64,000 nt of DNA from Candidatus Arsenophonus lipoptenae (GCF_001534665.1 NZ_CP013920.1:1-64000), one strand, 5' to 3'; shown: positions 9,976 to 21,599, counted from the first letter of the stretch. The notes: a model not told the origin generated them from the sequence alone. Translations and numbers: made by a program.

Positions 9976-10107
9976 AAAATTATTTATTAAAAAAATAATA
10001 TTTTATATTATCAAAGTGATATTTTGATTTAAATATTTGTTATTGTAATTTTCATACTATTTAATATTTTTATAGATAAAAATATACAGTTTAAAGGAAT
10101 TATTTAC

Positions 10108-10857
10108 ATGATTCGATTTATAAAATATTTATTAACAATATTTATATTTAGTTTATTTATTAATGGATGTTCAAGTCAGAAACTTTCTATATCAAAAAAC
10201 TCTCCATCTATTCTATATATTAATAGTCAAAAAAAATTACAGAATGGCAATTACAAAGGAGCAATAACATTATTAGAAATTCTTAATAATGATTATCCCT
10301 TTGGACCTTATCATCATCAAGCTCAGCTAGATATGATTTTTGCTTATTATAAATCATCAGAACTAAAATTAGCAATAACATCTATTAATAGATTTATTCG
10401 TATGAATCCAACACATCCAAATATTGATTATGTGTTATATATAAGGGGTATTACAACACAAGAATTAGATGATGATATTTTGCAAAAATTTTTTTGTATC
10501 GATCGTTCAGATCGTGATCCTCAATATGCTATTATGGCTTTTAAAGATTTTAGCAATTTAGTTCGGTTTTACCCAAATAGTATCTATGCAACAGATGCTA
10601 TTAAACGTTTATTTTTTTTAAAAGAACGTTTAGCAAAATATGAGTTAGCTATTATTAAATATTATAATAAACGTGGTGCTTATATTTCTGTTATTAATCA
10701 TACAGAACAAATGTTAAAAAAATATCCAGATACTCAGTCTACATTTAAAGCACTAAAATATATGGCAAGGGCTTATAATGAATTAGGTTTAATTAAAGAA
10801 AAAAATAAGGTTACAAAATTAATATTATATAATCTCAGAATAACTAAAAGTAATTAA
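10108..10857 (+). CDS. bamD: outer-membrane assembly lipoprotein BamD
   Basis: Essential lipoprotein of the BAM complex, which folds beta-barrel proteins into the outer membrane. The 249-residue product has a signal peptide with lipobox FINGC (Cys about 21) followed by five TPR-like helical pairs; conserved parts include NGNYKGAITLLE, DYPFGPYHHQAQLDMIFAYYK, DRSDRDPQYA and YPDTQSTFKALKYMARAYNELGL. Start has AAAGGAAT about 8 nt upstream. Its partner BamA is encoded at 21671-24079. It diverges from rluD, the ancestral arrangement. Confidence 0.95.
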   Translation: MIRFIKYLLTIFIFSLFINGCSSQKLSISKNSPSILYINSQKKLQNGNYKGAITLLEILNNDYPFGPYHHQAQLDMIFAYYKSSELKLAITSINRFIRMNPTHPNIDYVLYIRGITTQELDDDILQKFFCIDRSDRDPQYAIMAFKDFSNLVRFYPNSIYATDAIKRLFFLKERLAKYELAIIKYYNKRGAYISVINHTEQMLKKYPDTQSTFKALKYMARAYNELGLIKEKNKVTKLILYNLRITKSN

Positions 10858-11216
10858 TAGAAATAAATATAAAATTATACTAAGATAATAGTATTTTAAT
10901 CTATTTAAACAGATAATCTAATTTGTTGATAATTTGAATTATAAATAAATAAAATTTTTATCTATAAATAGATACTATAATTATTATTATCAAATATTTA
11001 TAAAAACTTAGAAATCACTTGAAAATATGATTTTAATCATACCAGATTATTTTAGTTGTTAAAATTCAGTAAAAATATTTTTTAAAATAAACCATATAGT
11101 TAGTTATTAATAGAAAAATATTTAATAAATATTAAATCTACTAATTTCCTTAAACAAAAATAAAATTTTCTATTTTTATTAAAATTAATTAACTATAAAA
11201 AATTTTATTTTTTATA
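10858..11216. other. spacer between convergent bamD and tilS
   Basis: About 360 bp, AT-rich, no gene seen. The two flanking genes converge on it. A perfect 10-bp hairpin (11194-11203 with 11207-11216, loop TTT) touches the tilS stop codon and could terminate tilS on the minus strand; its stem is A-T only. This junction is not adjacent in E. coli. Confidence 0.55.
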
Positions 11217-12557
11217 CTAAAAAAGTCTTTTATTTTTTGTCCATTTTATGCTTAATTCAGCGTGATCTTTGATACATCTTGCGGAATCTGTAATAAATAC
11301 ATCAACTGCTGTAATAAGTTCATTGTTATAATAAATCAAAGGAATTCTATTTCTTAACCATGGAGCAATACCTAATTCTTGCCAAATTTTTTTACTTCTT
11401 TTAGTATATTTATGTCCAATAATTTTAATATTTCCTTTTAATCCAAAACGAATAGTCACCTCTTCATTCGGAAGAGGAGCTCGGATTTTTTTCCCATGAT
11501 TTACATTTGTAATCATCAGAGTACCTAGATTATCAGGTAATTTAATTTTTTTAGATAAATGCCATTGCAAACAAATTTTAGTGATATCATTAAATTTAGG
11601 TAACAACCACAGTTCTTTTTTATAACGCCTAATGACATTATCGGCCAAAATAAATTTTGGTTCTGCATCTGATCTTGCACAAATTACATCTTGCCAAATT
11701 TGTTTTAATTGCACTCTGGTAGGCATTAAAATTTTATATAACCTAAACCAACTACGTAATATTGCATTACGTTTTTTTTCAGAAAATTCTACTAAAGGAT
11801 CAAGTTTTAAAGATCCATCAGTAGTTAATAACTTAGATAAATAATCTTCTAATAATTCATTTACTAATTTTTCTTGTTCTGCGCATAAATTGGCACTTCT
11901 AGCTACTGATTTTAAAAAATAAGGCCATCTTATATTAAAACAGGGCATGATAGTCAATCTTAAAAAATTACGATCATATATTTGATTATAGTTACTATCA
12001 TCATCTATCCAAGTTAGATTGTTTTTTTGAGCATACATAGTCAATTCTTGACGACTAAATAATAATAGTGGTCTAACTAAATAGGTATGCCCAAATTCAA
12101 TAGAAACAGGCATAGCAGATAACCCTGCTGGCCCACTGCCTCTTTTTAAAGCTAATAAAAAAGTTTCCGCTTGATCATTTAAATGTTGAGCAGTGACAAT
12201 TATTTCATTCTGTAATAGAATTCTACGAAGTGTTTTATACCTTGCATCACGAGCAGCAGCCTCAATACCTTTTTTGGATTTATATATATGTATATCATAA
12301 GAACAAAATGCTACTTTTAAATTTAAACAAATATGCTTACAGTGTACCCCCCAGCTATTAGACTTATTATTAAGTCCGTGATTAATATAAGCTGCTCTAA
12401 TGTTAAGATTTGGAATTGTTGTGTTCCGTAATACGGTTAGAGCATGTAACAAGACAGTTGAATCTAATCCACCACTAAAAGCTACTAATATCTTAAGGTT
12501 AGAACCAATTATTTTTGTAATTTGATTTAATATAACTGATTCATTAATATGTGTCAT
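11217..12557 (-). CDS. tilS: tRNA(Ile)-lysidine synthetase TilS
   Basis: Converts C34 of tRNA-Ile(CAU) to lysidine with ATP and lysine so that the tRNA reads AUA; essential in bacteria. The 446-residue product has the PP-loop motif FSGGLDSTVLLHAL near residue 27, the HLNDQAETFLLALKRGSGPAGL segment, the WIDDDSNYNQIYDRNFLR segment and the two C-terminal domains (KIWQELGIAPWLRNRIPLIYY). E. coli TilS has 432 residues. AUA codons are very common in this genome, which gives a strong reason to keep it. In relatives ldcC and yaeR lie between it and accA; both are gone here. Confidence 0.95.
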   Translation of the reverse strand: MTHINESVILNQITKIIGSNLKILVAFSGGLDSTVLLHALTVLRNTTIPNLNIRAAYINHGLNNKSNSWGVHCKHICLNLKVAFCSYDIHIYKSKKGIEAAARDARYKTLRRILLQNEIIVTAQHLNDQAETFLLALKRGSGPAGLSAMPVSIEFGHTYLVRPLLLFSRQELTMYAQKNNLTWIDDDSNYNQIYDRNFLRLTIMPCFNIRWPYFLKSVARSANLCAEQEKLVNELLEDYLSKLLTTDGSLKLDPLVEFSEKKRNAILRSWFRLYKILMPTRVQLKQIWQDVICARSDAEPKFILADNVIRRYKKELWLLPKFNDITKICLQWHLSKKIKLPDNLGTLMITNVNHGKKIRAPLPNEEVTIRFGLKGNIKIIGHKYTKRSKKIWQELGIAPWLRNRIPLIYYNNELITAVDVFITDSARCIKDHAELSIKWTKNKRLF

Positions 12558-12668
12558 TATTTTAATACTGTTATAATTTATAAATTAGATTATTTTATTA
12601 TTAATCATTAATATCATTTTTATTTAATTTATTATTTATTTTTTTGTTTTTAATTTTTTGTAATAAAA

Positions 12669-13628
12669 TTAACAATAACCACAATCCATTAAACGTTGAT
12701 AACGACGGTTTCTTAACTCTTCTGGATTAAATGAATCTATATCACTTAAATCATTTAAAATACGTTGTTTAAGATTATACGCAATTTGTTCATAATTTCG
12801 ATGTGCCCCACCTAAAGGTTCTTCGACGATATTATCAATTAAGTTAAGTGATTTTAACCGTGCTGCTGTAATACCCATAGCTTCAGCAGCTAACGGTGCT
12901 TTATCTGTACTTTTCCACAGAATAGAAGCACATCCTTCTGGTGAAATAACAGAATAAGTACTATATTGCAACATATTAATTTTATCTCCAACTCCTATTG
13001 CTAACGCTCCTCCTGATCCCCCTTCGCCAATTATTGTACAAATAATAGGTACAGAGAGTCTAGACATTTCAAGTAAATTACGAGCAATTGCTGCAGCTTG
13101 CCCACTTTCTTCTGCCCCAATACCTGGATAAGCCCCTGGTGTATCGATAAAAGTAATAATAGGTAACTTAAAACGTTCAGCAATCTCCATTAATCGTAAA
13201 GCCTTACGATATCCCTCTGGCGATGGCATTCCAAAGTTACGATGGATTTTTTCTTTTGTTTCTCGTCCTTTTTGATGACCTATGATCATTACTGGTCTTC
13301 CATCTAATCTAGCTAATCCACTAACAATAGCCTTATCATCAGCATAAACACGATCACCTGATAATTCTTGAAAATGAGTAAAAATACGTTGTGTATAATC
13401 TAAAGTATAGGGTCGCATAGGATGACGGGCTAGTTGTGCTATTTGCCAAGCACCTAAGTTAGAAAAAATTTTTCTTGTTAAATCTAAACTCTTTTCGCGA
13501 AGTTTATTAACTTCTTCATCTAAATCAATATCTAATTTTGTATCTTGACGATTTACTGCTATTAATGAATCTATTTTTGCTTCTAATTCCGCAATTGGCT
13601 GCTCAAAATCTAAAAAACTATAACTCAT
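12669..13628 (-). CDS. accA: acetyl-CoA carboxylase carboxyltransferase subunit alpha
   Basis: Alpha subunit of the carboxyltransferase that makes malonyl-CoA, the first committed step of fatty acid synthesis; it acts with AccD. The 319 residues equal the E. coli length. Conserved: [16 protein letters not shown] at the start, [56 protein letters not shown] and the C-terminal [12 protein letters not shown]. It starts 11 nt after the dnaE stop, as in E. coli, and is probably translated from the dnaE message. It supplies fatty acids for the lipid A genes upstream. Confidence 0.97.
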   Translation of the reverse strand: MSYSFLDFEQPIAELEAKIDSLIAVNRQDTKLDIDLDEEVNKLREKSLDLTRKIFSNLGAWQIAQLARHPMRPYTLDYTQRIFTHFQELSGDRVYADDKAIVSGLARLDGRPVMIIGHQKGRETKEKIHRNFGMPSPEGYRKALRLMEIAERFKLPIITFIDTPGAYPGIGAEESGQAAAIARNLLEMSRLSVPIICTIIGEGGSGGALAIGVGDKINMLQYSTYSVISPEGCASILWKSTDKAPLAAEAMGITAARLKSLNLIDNIVEEPLGGAHRNYEQIAYNLKQRILNDLSDIDSFNPEELRNRRYQRLMDCGYC

Positions 13629-13639
13629 AATATTCCTAT

Positions 13640-16600
13640 TTAATCAAATTTTAAATTTACTTGATTATCACTTAATAAATTTCGTAATTCAGTTAAAAGA
13701 CTATCTTTAGGAGTAACTCTCCAATCTACACTTAATTGTAATTTCGTTAAAGCAGATTTTTTTTGATAGTATAAATTAATTGGGACTATCCCTGAACTAT
13801 AAGGTTTTAATATCCTACAAATATTATTTAATAATTGTTTATTAATTTGATTATTTGTCAATGTTATAGCAATACTTTTTACATATTTTTCACGAGCTTC
13901 ATTAAGATCCATTAATTTAAAAACAGACATTCTATTATAACCATTAAAATTATTAAATATCATTGAACCTATGGCAATTAATATTTTATCTTTTTTTAAT
14001 AAATGCTGATATTTTTCTATTGTATTAGAAAATAATATTATATCTAATCTTCCAGATCGATCATCTAAGGTACATATAATTATTTTGTTACCTTTTCTAG
14101 TTGTTATTGATTTAATAGTCAGTACTAAACCAACTGCAGTTATTATTTTTCCATTAACTGTAGTATTTATATCCTTTAATTGTAATCCATTAGAATAATG
14201 TTTAATTTCAGATAAATAAGTATTAATAGGATGACTGGTTAAATAAAGACCTAATGTTTCTCTTTCACCATCTAATAAAGTATTTTCAGGCCATATTTCT
14301 ACATTAGCATAGGATTGTGCAATTTGTTCAGTAGTTTTTGTTAATACACCAAACATATCAGTTTGACCAATATATTTTGATTTAGCATATTGGGTTGCCG
14401 CTTTTAATGCATTATCTAATGAAACCATTAATGCTGCACGGTGAGGTGCTAAATAATCACAAGCACCAGACATAATTAATTTTTGCATCACTCTTCGATT
14501 TAATTTTTTTATATCTACTCTTAAACAAAGATCAAAAATATCTTTAAAATATCCACCTTTCTTACGCGATTCAATAATCGCATTTATTGATCCCTTACCA
14601 ACACCTTTAATAGCACCAATACCATAAACAATTTCATTTTTATAATTAACGTGAAAATGATATAATCCACTATTAATATCTGGTGGTAATATTTTTAGAC
14701 CTATACGGTAACATTCATCAACTAAACTAACCATTTTTTCAGTATTATCCATATCTGCTGTCATAACTGCTGCCATAAATTCAGCTGGATAATGAGTTTT
14801 TAACCAAAGAGTTTGATAAGAAACTAATGCGTAAGCAGTAGAATGTGATTTATTGAATCCATAACCAGCAAATTTTTCTACTAAGTCAAAAATTTTCATG
14901 CCTAATTTGCCGTTAATACCATTTTTAATAACTCCTGATTTAAAAACTGAGCGCTGTGCAGCCATTTCTTGCGTTTTTTTCTTACTCATTGCTATTCGTA
15001 ATATATCTGCTTTACCTAGTGTATAACCAGCAAGTAATTGAGCAATTTTCATAACTTGCTCTTGATAAAGAATAATACCATAAGTTGATTCTAAAACTGA
15101 CTTTAAAGATTCATGTTGCCATTCAACATCAGGATAAGAAATAATTTCACGACCATGTTTACGATCAATAAAGTTATCTACCATTCCTGACTGTAATGGT
15201 CCAGGACGGAAAAGTGCTATCAAAGCAACTATATCTTCAAAGCAATCAGGACGTAATCTCTTAATTAGATCCTTCATACCTCTAGATTCTAACTGAAATA
15301 CCGCTGTCGTTTCTGATCTTTGCAATATATTAAAACATTTTTGATCATTCATAGGAATTGTTTTGATATCTATTGGAGCTAATTTTTTTTTTGCACGACG
15401 TTGATTAATCATATCTAATGCCAAATTAATGACTGTTAATGTCTTTAAGCCAAGAAAATCAAATTTTACTAAACCTATATATTCAACATCATTTTTATCA
15501 AGTTGAATTAGAGGATTTTTACCCTCATGATCACAATATAATGGTGCAAAATCTGTTATTTTTGTTGGTGCAATAACTACCCCACCAGAATGTTTACCTG
15601 GATTACGAATAACACCTTCTAATTTAAGAGCTATATCTATTAGTTCCTTAACTTCTTCATCAATATCATACATTTGTTTGAGTTGTGGTTCTATAATAAA
15701 TACTTTTTTAAGTGTGATACCAGGATCCATTGGAATTAATTTTGAAATGCGATTAACAAATCCATATGGATGACCTAATACCCTTCCAACATCTCTAATA
15801 ACAGCCCTTGCTGCCATAGTATTAAAGGTAATAATTTGTGATACTGTTTCACGACCATACATTTGAGTAACATGTTCAATAACCTGATCTCTTTTTTCCA
15901 TACAAAAATCAATATCAAAATCAGGCATAGATACACGTTCAGGATTTAAAAACCGTTCAAATAGTAAATCAAATGCAAGCGGATCTAAATCAGTAATTTT
16001 TAATGCATAAGCAACTAAAGAACCAGCACCTGAACCTCGACCTGGTCCTACTGGAATATAGTTTTTTTTTGACCATTTAATAAATTCCATTACGATTAAA
16101 AAATAACCTGGGAAACCCATTTGATTGATCACTTGAAGTTCAGTATCTAATCGTTCATCATATTTTGCTCGATATTTATCTTTATCATTTTTATTTGGAT
16201 AAATTATTTGTAAACGTTCTTCAAGACCATTTTTAGCGCATTTAATAAGAAAATTTTCTGTTGTCATATTCCCAGTAGGAAATTGCGGAAGAAAATATTC
16301 ACCTAAACGAATCATTACATTACATCGTTTAGCTATTTCAACACTATTTTGAAGTGCTTCTGGAATATCAATAAATAATTTAACCATTTCCTGTTCATTT
16401 TTTAAATATTGTTGAGGAGTATAATGTTTAGGCCTTTTTGGATCAGAAAATGTAAAACCATTTTGAATTGCTACACGTATTTCGTGTGCTAAAAAATCTT
16501 TTTTATCAATAAAACGAACATTATTCGTAGCAACAACTGGTATATCTTTTACTTTTGCTAACTTAACTACTTTATTTATATAAATATTTTCATCAGAACT

Positions 16601-17122
16601 ACCAGTTCTTACAAGTTCAAAATAATAGTTATCTAAAAAATGAGTTTGATAAAAATTCAGACATTTATCAGCTAATTGTTGATTTCCACGTAATAAAATT
16701 TTTCCTATATCTCCCATACAACCACCAGATAGTAGTAATAATCCATTTTTATGTGTTACTAACCATTCTTGTTTTATTGTTGGACCTATAGCACCGTAAC
16801 CTTTTTTATAGGCTTTTGAAATAAGTAATATTAAATTATGATAACCTGCATTATTTTTAGCAAGTATTGTTAAATGTGCTATTTCGTTATTTAATAATTG
16901 ATTTTCCAAATAAAAATCAGCACCAATGATAGGTTTTACACCTGCTGTATTGGCAGCATCATAAAATTTTATTAATCCATATAGATTAGTAAAATCAGTT
17001 ATTGCTAATGCCGGCATACCTAATTCTATAATTTTATTAACTAATGTGTTAATCTTTGCCATGCCATCAATAACAGAATAATCACTATGTACACGCAAGT
17101 GTATAAAACGTGGTTCAGCCAT
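13640..17122 (-). CDS. dnaE: DNA polymerase III alpha subunit
   Basis: Replicative polymerase subunit. The 1160 residues match the E. coli length exactly. An N-terminal PHP domain ([15 protein letters not shown]), the polymerase core with the catalytic MPDFDIDFC motif near residue 400, [16 protein letters not shown], the [15 protein letters not shown] segment, an OB-fold region and the internal clamp-binding motif QTDMF are all present. No truncation or frameshift. The start codon follows a 371-bp spacer, where rnhB is found in relatives, so dnaE may now have its own promoter. Confidence 0.98.
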   Translation of the reverse strand: MAEPRFIHLRVHSDYSVIDGMAKINTLVNKIIELGMPALAITDFTNLYGLIKFYDAANTAGVKPIIGADFYLENQLLNNEIAHLTILAKNNAGYHNLILLISKAYKKGYGAIGPTIKQEWLVTHKNGLLLLSGGCMGDIGKILLRGNQQLADKCLNFYQTHFLDNYYFELVRTGSSDENIYINKVVKLAKVKDIPVVATNNVRFIDKKDFLAHEIRVAIQNGFTFSDPKRPKHYTPQQYLKNEQEMVKLFIDIPEALQNSVEIAKRCNVMIRLGEYFLPQFPTGNMTTENFLIKCAKNGLEERLQIIYPNKNDKDKYRAKYDERLDTELQVINQMGFPGYFLIVMEFIKWSKKNYIPVGPGRGSGAGSLVAYALKITDLDPLAFDLLFERFLNPERVSMPDFDIDFCMEKRDQVIEHVTQMYGRETVSQIITFNTMAARAVIRDVGRVLGHPYGFVNRISKLIPMDPGITLKKVFIIEPQLKQMYDIDEEVKELIDIALKLEGVIRNPGKHSGGVVIAPTKITDFAPLYCDHEGKNPLIQLDKNDVEYIGLVKFDFLGLKTLTVINLALDMINQRRAKKKLAPIDIKTIPMNDQKCFNILQRSETTAVFQLESRGMKDLIKRLRPDCFEDIVALIALFRPGPLQSGMVDNFIDRKHGREIISYPDVEWQHESLKSVLESTYGIILYQEQVMKIAQLLAGYTLGKADILRIAMSKKKTQEMAAQRSVFKSGVIKNGINGKLGMKIFDLVEKFAGYGFNKSHSTAYALVSYQTLWLKTHYPAEFMAAVMTADMDNTEKMVSLVDECYRIGLKILPPDINSGLYHFHVNYKNEIVYGIGAIKGVGKGSINAIIESRKKGGYFKDIFDLCLRVDIKKLNRRVMQKLIMSGACDYLAPHRAALMVSLDNALKAATQYAKSKYIGQTDMFGVLTKTTEQIAQSYANVEIWPENTLLDGERETLGLYLTSHPINTYLSEIKHYSNGLQLKDINTTVNGKIITAVGLVLTIKSITTRKGNKIIICTLDDRSGRLDIILFSNTIEKYQHLLKKDKILIAIGSMIFNNFNGYNRMSVFKLMDLNEAREKYVKSIAITLTNNQINKQLLNNICRILKPYSSGIVPINLYYQKKSALTKLQLSVDWRVTPKDSLLTELRNLLSDNQVNLKFD

Positions 17123-17493
17123 TTTTTAATTATTCTCTTTCATATAATTTATTTAAATTAATTTATTAATAACAAAAATTATATTATATAAAATGTTTTT
17201 TGAATTAAACTTTATTAAATAATTTTATTATTTAGCTATTATTAAATGATATATGAATTTTTTTTAATATTTAAGAATGTATTATTTAAAGTATAATAAA
17301 ATATGAAGTTATTACTAATAATAATAAAATTAAGACTGATCATTATCATAATGATAAGTATCATATTTATTATTTTCTATAATTATCAATATTTATTTGA
17401 TATATTTAATAAATAATTAAAAAACTTTATTTTTTGTAATCTGAATTATTTTTTAATTTTTCAAAATAAATAATATAAATTATAGATTATAAA
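17123..17493. other. spacer at the rnhB position
   Basis: In E. coli rnhB (about 600 bp) lies between lpxB and dnaE. Here only 371 bp remain and I recognise no RnhB sequence. A 13-bp palindrome (CATTATCATAATG, 17341-17353) inside a GATAAT-rich stretch (17337-17363) resembles a Fur-type operator only loosely. Otherwise the sequence is plain A/T-rich. Confidence 0.6.
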
Positions 17494-18669
17494 TTATTTA
17501 TTTTTATTAAATTTTAAGATCTCCTTTGCTGCCTTTTGATCAGCATTACAACGAATACTTTGATGTAATTGAAAAAAAATTTGTTTTAGATATTTAACTT
17601 TTTTTTTATTAGTTAATAAATCCTTCAGTGATTGTGCTAATTTTTTAGGTTGACAATCTTTCTGAATAAATTCATTGATTAATTTTTTATTTGCCAATAA
17701 ATTTGGTAATGAAATAAAAGAAAGTTTTATAAAACGTTTAACTAACCAATAAGTTATTGGGTGAATTTTGTATCCAACTACCATAGGACATTTTGCTAAC
17801 ATACATTCTAATGTAGCTGTTCCTGAAGCCAATAAGGTTACATCAGCTGTTATCATTGCTGTAAGTGATTGCCTATCTAAAATTTTCAATGGCAAATTCA
17901 AAGAAATATCTTTATAAATCTTTTCAAATTGTTGTCTTCTTTTTTTATTAACTACAGGAACTAAAATTTGCAAATTTGGGAAATCTTTTGTTAAAATTTT
18001 TGCTGCTTGCAAAAATTTTACACTTAACATCTTAACTTCATAATAACGGCTACCAGGTAAAATAGTTAAACATTTAACATCATTATTGATATTCAGTTGT
18101 ATTCTAGCAGCTTGTTTATTAGGTTTTAATGGTACAATATCTGCTATTGTATGACCTACAAAACGACATGAAATGTTATAGCTATCATATATTTTTTTTT
18201 CAAAAGGGTATAAAGTTAGTACTAAATCTGTAGCTGATCTTATTGTAAAAATACGATTTTGCCTCCATGCCCAAATAGAAGGACTTACATAATGAATAGT
18301 TTTTATACCTGTTTGTTTTAATTTTTTCTCAAGAAAAAGATTAAAATCAGGCGCATCTATACCAATAAATACATCAGGTTGCAATTTAGTAAATCTCTTT
18401 ATCAAATTAAATCTAATTTGTAATAATCGTGGTAATTTTCTTAAAACTTCAATAATACCCATACAAGAGATTTCTTCTATATCATACAAAGTTTCACATC
18501 CTTCTTTTTTCATTAAAGGTCCAGTTACACCAATAAAATAAGCATTAGGGACTATTTGTTTTAGCGAACGAATAAGCCCTGCACCTAATATATCACCTGA
18601 TGTTTCTCCAGCAACAAAACCGACCGTAAAAGGGCGTTGTTGAATTTTAATTTGATGATTATAAATCAA
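17494..18669 (-). CDS. lpxB: lipid A disaccharide synthase LpxB
   Basis: GT-B glycosyltransferase joining UDP-2,3-diacylglucosamine and lipid X to form the tetraacyl-disaccharide of lipid A, on the inner face of the cytoplasmic membrane. The 391 residues include FVAGETSGDILGAGLIRSLK, GIDAPDFNLFLE, KTIHYVSPSIWAWRQNR, LLPGSR and LLASGTATLECMLAKCPMVVGYK. A few extra N-terminal residues compared with E. coli. It follows lpxA by 26 nt in the fabZ-lpxA-lpxB order. It argues for a functioning lipopolysaccharide layer. Confidence 0.97.
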   Translation of the reverse strand: MIYNHQIKIQQRPFTVGFVAGETSGDILGAGLIRSLKQIVPNAYFIGVTGPLMKKEGCETLYDIEEISCMGIIEVLRKLPRLLQIRFNLIKRFTKLQPDVFIGIDAPDFNLFLEKKLKQTGIKTIHYVSPSIWAWRQNRIFTIRSATDLVLTLYPFEKKIYDSYNISCRFVGHTIADIVPLKPNKQAARIQLNINNDVKCLTILPGSRYYEVKMLSVKFLQAAKILTKDFPNLQILVPVVNKKRRQQFEKIYKDISLNLPLKILDRQSLTAMITADVTLLASGTATLECMLAKCPMVVGYKIHPITYWLVKRFIKLSFISLPNLLANKKLINEFIQKDCQPKKLAQSLKDLLTNKKKVKYLKQIFFQLHQSIRCNADQKAAKEILKFNKNK

Positions 18670-18695
18670 GTATTTTTCCTATTAAAATTATTTAA

Positions 18696-19493
18696 TTATC
18701 TAATAATTCCACGATTAGATTTTGCTGATTTTTCTAAAAAATCACTTATTATTTTGATGTGTTGATTATTTTTGCCCAATGAAATTAATTCTTGTCTAGC
18801 CTCATTAAATGTTTTACCATAACGATAAAGAATTTTATATGCTTTTTTAATCATATCTAATGATTTTTTATTAAACCCACGTCGTTTTAATCCTTCAGTA
18901 TTTACTCCATAAGCAGTAGCATGATTTCCTTGCGCAATAACATAAGGTGGGACATCTTTAGTTACCCCAGAACAACCTCCAACCATAACATGAGCACCTA
19001 TCTGACAAAATTGATGTACCGCACTCATTCCGCCTATAATAGCATAATCATCTAATTTAACGTGTCCACCAAGTGTCCCATTATTAGCAATAATACAATA
19101 ATTACCTAAAAAACAATCGTGTGCTATATGTGTATTAACCATTAATAAATTATCATTACCTATTTTTGTCAACCCACCACCTTGCCTAGTACCTCTATGA
19201 ATAGTGCAACTTTCCCTAATAAGATTACGATCACCAATTTCAACTCTAGATTGTTCTCCTTTGTATTTAAGATCTTGATTTATTTCACCTATAGTGACAA
19301 ACTGAAATATCTTATTATTACATCCAATTTTTGTTATACCATTTATTACCACATGGGATTTTAATGTGGTATCTGCACCAATTTCTACTTGAGAACCAAT
19401 ATAGCAAAATGGTCCTATACGAACATGAACATTGATAATCGCGCCTTCTTCAATAATAGAAGAAGGATGAATAATCGCTGTCTTATTAATCAT
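18696..19493 (-). CDS. lpxA: UDP-N-acetylglucosamine acyltransferase LpxA
   Basis: First enzyme of lipid A synthesis: transfers 3-hydroxyacyl from acyl carrier protein to UDP-GlcNAc. Left-handed beta-helix hexapeptide repeats fill residues about 1-190 and a helical tail follows. The catalytic histidine is in NTHIAHDC. I place the start at 19493 ([11 protein letters not shown]), because it aligns with E. coli and has a GAGG Shine-Dalgarno sequence 6-7 nt upstream; the frame is open to a TTG at 19511 that would overlap fabZ. 265 residues, 262 in E. coli. Gap to fabZ is 14 nt. Confidence 0.96.
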   Translation of the reverse strand: MINKTAIIHPSSIIEEGAIINVHVRIGPFCYIGSQVEIGADTTLKSHVVINGITKIGCNNKIFQFVTIGEINQDLKYKGEQSRVEIGDRNLIRESCTIHRGTRQGGGLTKIGNDNLLMVNTHIAHDCFLGNYCIIANNGTLGGHVKLDDYAIIGGMSAVHQFCQIGAHVMVGGCSGVTKDVPPYVIAQGNHATAYGVNTEGLKRRGFNKKSLDMIKKAYKILYRYGKTFNEARQELISLGKNNQHIKIISDFLEKSAKSNRGIIR

Positions 19494-19507
19494 TGATGCC
19501 CTCATTT

Positions 19508-19960
19508 TCAAGATTCTTGATTACGTGCACACATCATGGTAGCTTCACAAACAACTTTTTTATCTACTTTTGCACTACCCTTAAAACGTGTCAAACCTCG
19601 TTTAGTTTTAATAAATGTTATCTCAAAAATCATCTGATCTCCTGGTTTTACTGGATGTTTAAATCTAGCTTCATCAATACCAGCAAAATAATACAATTCG
19701 CCAGGTTTTAATTTTCCGACACTTTTAAATGCTAAAATACCAGCAGCCTGGGCCATGGCCTCAAGAATTAATACACCAGGGAAAATTGGTTTACCAGGGA
19801 AATGACCTTGGAAAAAAGGTTCATTAAAAGAGACATTTTTTATTGCACGTAAAAATTTACCTTCTTCAAAATCTAATACACGATCTACTAACAAAAAAGG
19901 ATAGCTGTGGGGTAATAACCCTAAAATTTCTTCTATATCCAGAGTATATTTATCACTCAT
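19508..19960 (-). CDS. fabZ: 3-hydroxyacyl-ACP dehydratase FabZ
   Basis: Dehydrates 3-hydroxyacyl-ACP in fatty acid elongation and so competes with LpxA and LpxD for the same acyl donors. The 150-residue hot-dog-fold protein keeps [15 protein letters not shown], the catalytic histidine in [20 protein letters not shown] and [15 protein letters not shown]. Same length as E. coli (151). It sits between lpxD and lpxA as in all relatives, and is preceded by a strong hairpin at 20003-20050. Confidence 0.97.
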   Translation of the reverse strand: MSDKYTLDIEEILGLLPHSYPFLLVDRVLDFEEGKFLRAIKNVSFNEPFFQGHFPGKPIFPGVLILEAMAQAAGILAFKSVGKLKPGELYYFAGIDEARFKHPVKPGDQMIFEITFIKTKRGLTRFKGSAKVDKKVVCEATMMCARNQES

Positions 19961-20002
19961 AGAAAAGACTCTTCTTGTTAAAATTAAAAATTATATATGA
20001 AT

Positions 20003-20050
20003 AATACGGCCTGCTTTAACCTTAAATAAGGTTATTTTGCAGGCCGTATT
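20003..20050. repeat. strong two-stage stem-loop between lpxD and fabZ
   Basis: Outer arms 20003-20014 and 20039-20050 are a perfect 12-bp inverted repeat with seven G-C pairs (AATACGGCCTGC), rare in these spacers. Inside it a second stem (AACCTT at 20018-20023, AAGGTT at 20028-20033) closes a 4-nt loop. It lies 22 nt after the lpxD stop and about 42 nt before the fabZ start, on the minus-strand message. There is no U run directly after it, so an RNA-stabilising or processing element, or a weak attenuator, is as likely as a terminator. Confidence 0.8.
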
Positions 20051-20072
20051 AACAAATTTATACAGTGCTTTC

Positions 20073-21104
20073 TTATTTAATTATTTTACCTAATACTTTA
20101 CGTTCTATAATTTTCAGACGCTTAGCAATTTCGTTAATATTTAAGATTAAAGCTGCTGTTTTACGCCAAACTTTATTTGGTTGTAATGGAATACCAGAAG
20201 AGTATATTCCAGGCTTATTAATTGGTCGCATCACCATACCCATACCAGTTATGGTAACTTTATCACAAATTTTTATATGCCCATTAATTACACAAGCACC
20301 ACCAATCATACAATATTGACCTATTTTTAAACTACCAGCCATAATAACCCCACCAGCAACAGCAGTATGATCTCCTATGATTACATTATGCGCAATCTGA
20401 CATTGATTATCAATTATAACACCATTACCAATAATTGTATTATCTAATGCACCGCGATCAATAGTGGTACAGGCACCAATTTCAACATTATTACTAATAA
20501 TAACTGTACCTAATTGGGGAATTTTTACCCATTGACCTTTTTCATTTGCGTAACCAAAACCATCAGAACCAATTACTGTTCCTGATTGAATCAAACATTT
20601 TTCACCTATTTCTACATCATGATAAATAGAAACATTTGCCCATAAACGAGTATTTTTACCAATTTTGACATTTTTACCAATAAAACAACCTGCACCAATA
20701 ATAACTTGGTTACCTAATATTACTCCAGACTCAATAACAGCATTAGCCCCAATAGCAACATTCTTTCCAAGTTTGACGTTTTCTGAAATAATAGAAGAAG
20801 GATGAATATTTTGTGCTGGTTGAGGTGTTGTATCTAAAATTTGAGCTAATCTAGCATAAGCTAGATAAGGATCTTTAACAACTAATGCTACTATATCACT
20901 ATTTGGTAAATCTTGTTGTTTTAATATCACAGCGGTAGCTTTACATTTTTTTAATTGAGTAAGATATCTACTATCAGATAAAAAAGTAATTTGCCCTTTT
21001 TTAGCTAAATGCATAGGTGCGATACTGGTAACGATGGCATTACCATCACCATATAATTCCGCATCTAATTTTTGGGCTAAATCAGATAATTTAATGGAAA
21101 CCAT
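20073..21104 (-). CDS. lpxD: UDP-3-O-(3-hydroxyacyl)glucosamine N-acyltransferase LpxD
   Basis: Third enzyme of lipid A synthesis, adding the second hydroxyacyl chain. The 343-residue product has the N-terminal uridine-binding domain (about 1-100, [27 protein letters not shown]), a long beta-helix of hexapeptide repeats, the catalytic histidine in [10 protein letters not shown], and the C-terminal helix ending in ERKV. E. coli LpxD is 341. It begins 3 nt after the skp stop, so the two are translationally close. Confidence 0.97.
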   Translation of the reverse strand: MVSIKLSDLAQKLDAELYGDGNAIVTSIAPMHLAKKGQITFLSDSRYLTQLKKCKATAVILKQQDLPNSDIVALVVKDPYLAYARLAQILDTTPQPAQNIHPSSIISENVKLGKNVAIGANAVIESGVILGNQVIIGAGCFIGKNVKIGKNTRLWANVSIYHDVEIGEKCLIQSGTVIGSDGFGYANEKGQWVKIPQLGTVIISNNVEIGACTTIDRGALDNTIIGNGVIIDNQCQIAHNVIIGDHTAVAGGVIMAGSLKIGQYCMIGGACVINGHIKICDKVTITGMGMVMRPINKPGIYSSGIPLQPNKVWRKTAALILNINEIAKRLKIIERKVLGKIIK

Positions 21105-21107
21105 CTA

Positions 21108-21599
21108 TTATTTAACCTTATTAATAACTAAATCGGCAATATTTTTAAAATTGGAAATATTTTCAGGATAAAAAATAGCACTTACATCAACTACAATATC
21201 GTAATGTTCTTTCTCAGCTACTGCTTTAGTTGCATTTTTTATAGTTTGTAAAATTCTGTTATGTTCTTCTTTATGACGAAGTTGATTATCTTTTTGAAAT
21301 TGGTTTATTTTTTTTAAAAAATCTGCTTTTTTAGCTTCAAATGATTGAAGATCTTTATCTTTATTATTAATTATATTTTCTTTTAATTTTTTTTCTTGAA
21401 TCTGTAAATCTTTTTCTATATTTTGTAATTCATTTAATCGTCCTTTAAATTCCATTTCTAATTGCTTCAATACAGCTTGTTTTGTAACTATTTTTTGAAA
21501 AATTTCATTAACATTAATAACTGCAATTTTTTCTGCATAATTAGGAGTAGGTATGAATAAAATTAAACTTAATCCTATTATATACAACACATTTTTCAC
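21108..21599 (-). CDS. skp: periplasmic chaperone Skp
   Basis: Trimeric jellyfish-shaped chaperone that carries unfolded outer-membrane proteins across the periplasm to BAM. The 163-residue precursor has a signal peptide cleaved after about residue 22 (NYA before EKIAVINVNEIFQ), two long coiled-coil arms rich in K, E and Q, and the C-terminal body strand YDIVVDVSAIFYP. E. coli Skp has 161 residues. It lies 71 nt downstream of bamA, its functional partner. It is conserved in structure rather than in exact residues, as is usual. Confidence 0.94.
   Translation of the reverse strand: MKNVLYIIGLSLILFIPTPNYAEKIAVINVNEIFQKIVTKQAVLKQLEMEFKGRLNELQNIEKDLQIQEKKLKENIINNKDKDLQSFEAKKADFLKKINQFQKDNQLRHKEEHNRILQTIKNATKAVAEKEHYDIVVDVSAIFYPENISNFKNIADLVINKVK

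Noticed and set aside
17341-17357. Fur box
   Set aside because: Palindrome order is TTATCAT-x-ATGATAA rather than TGATAAT-x-ATTATCA; no iron gene nearby.
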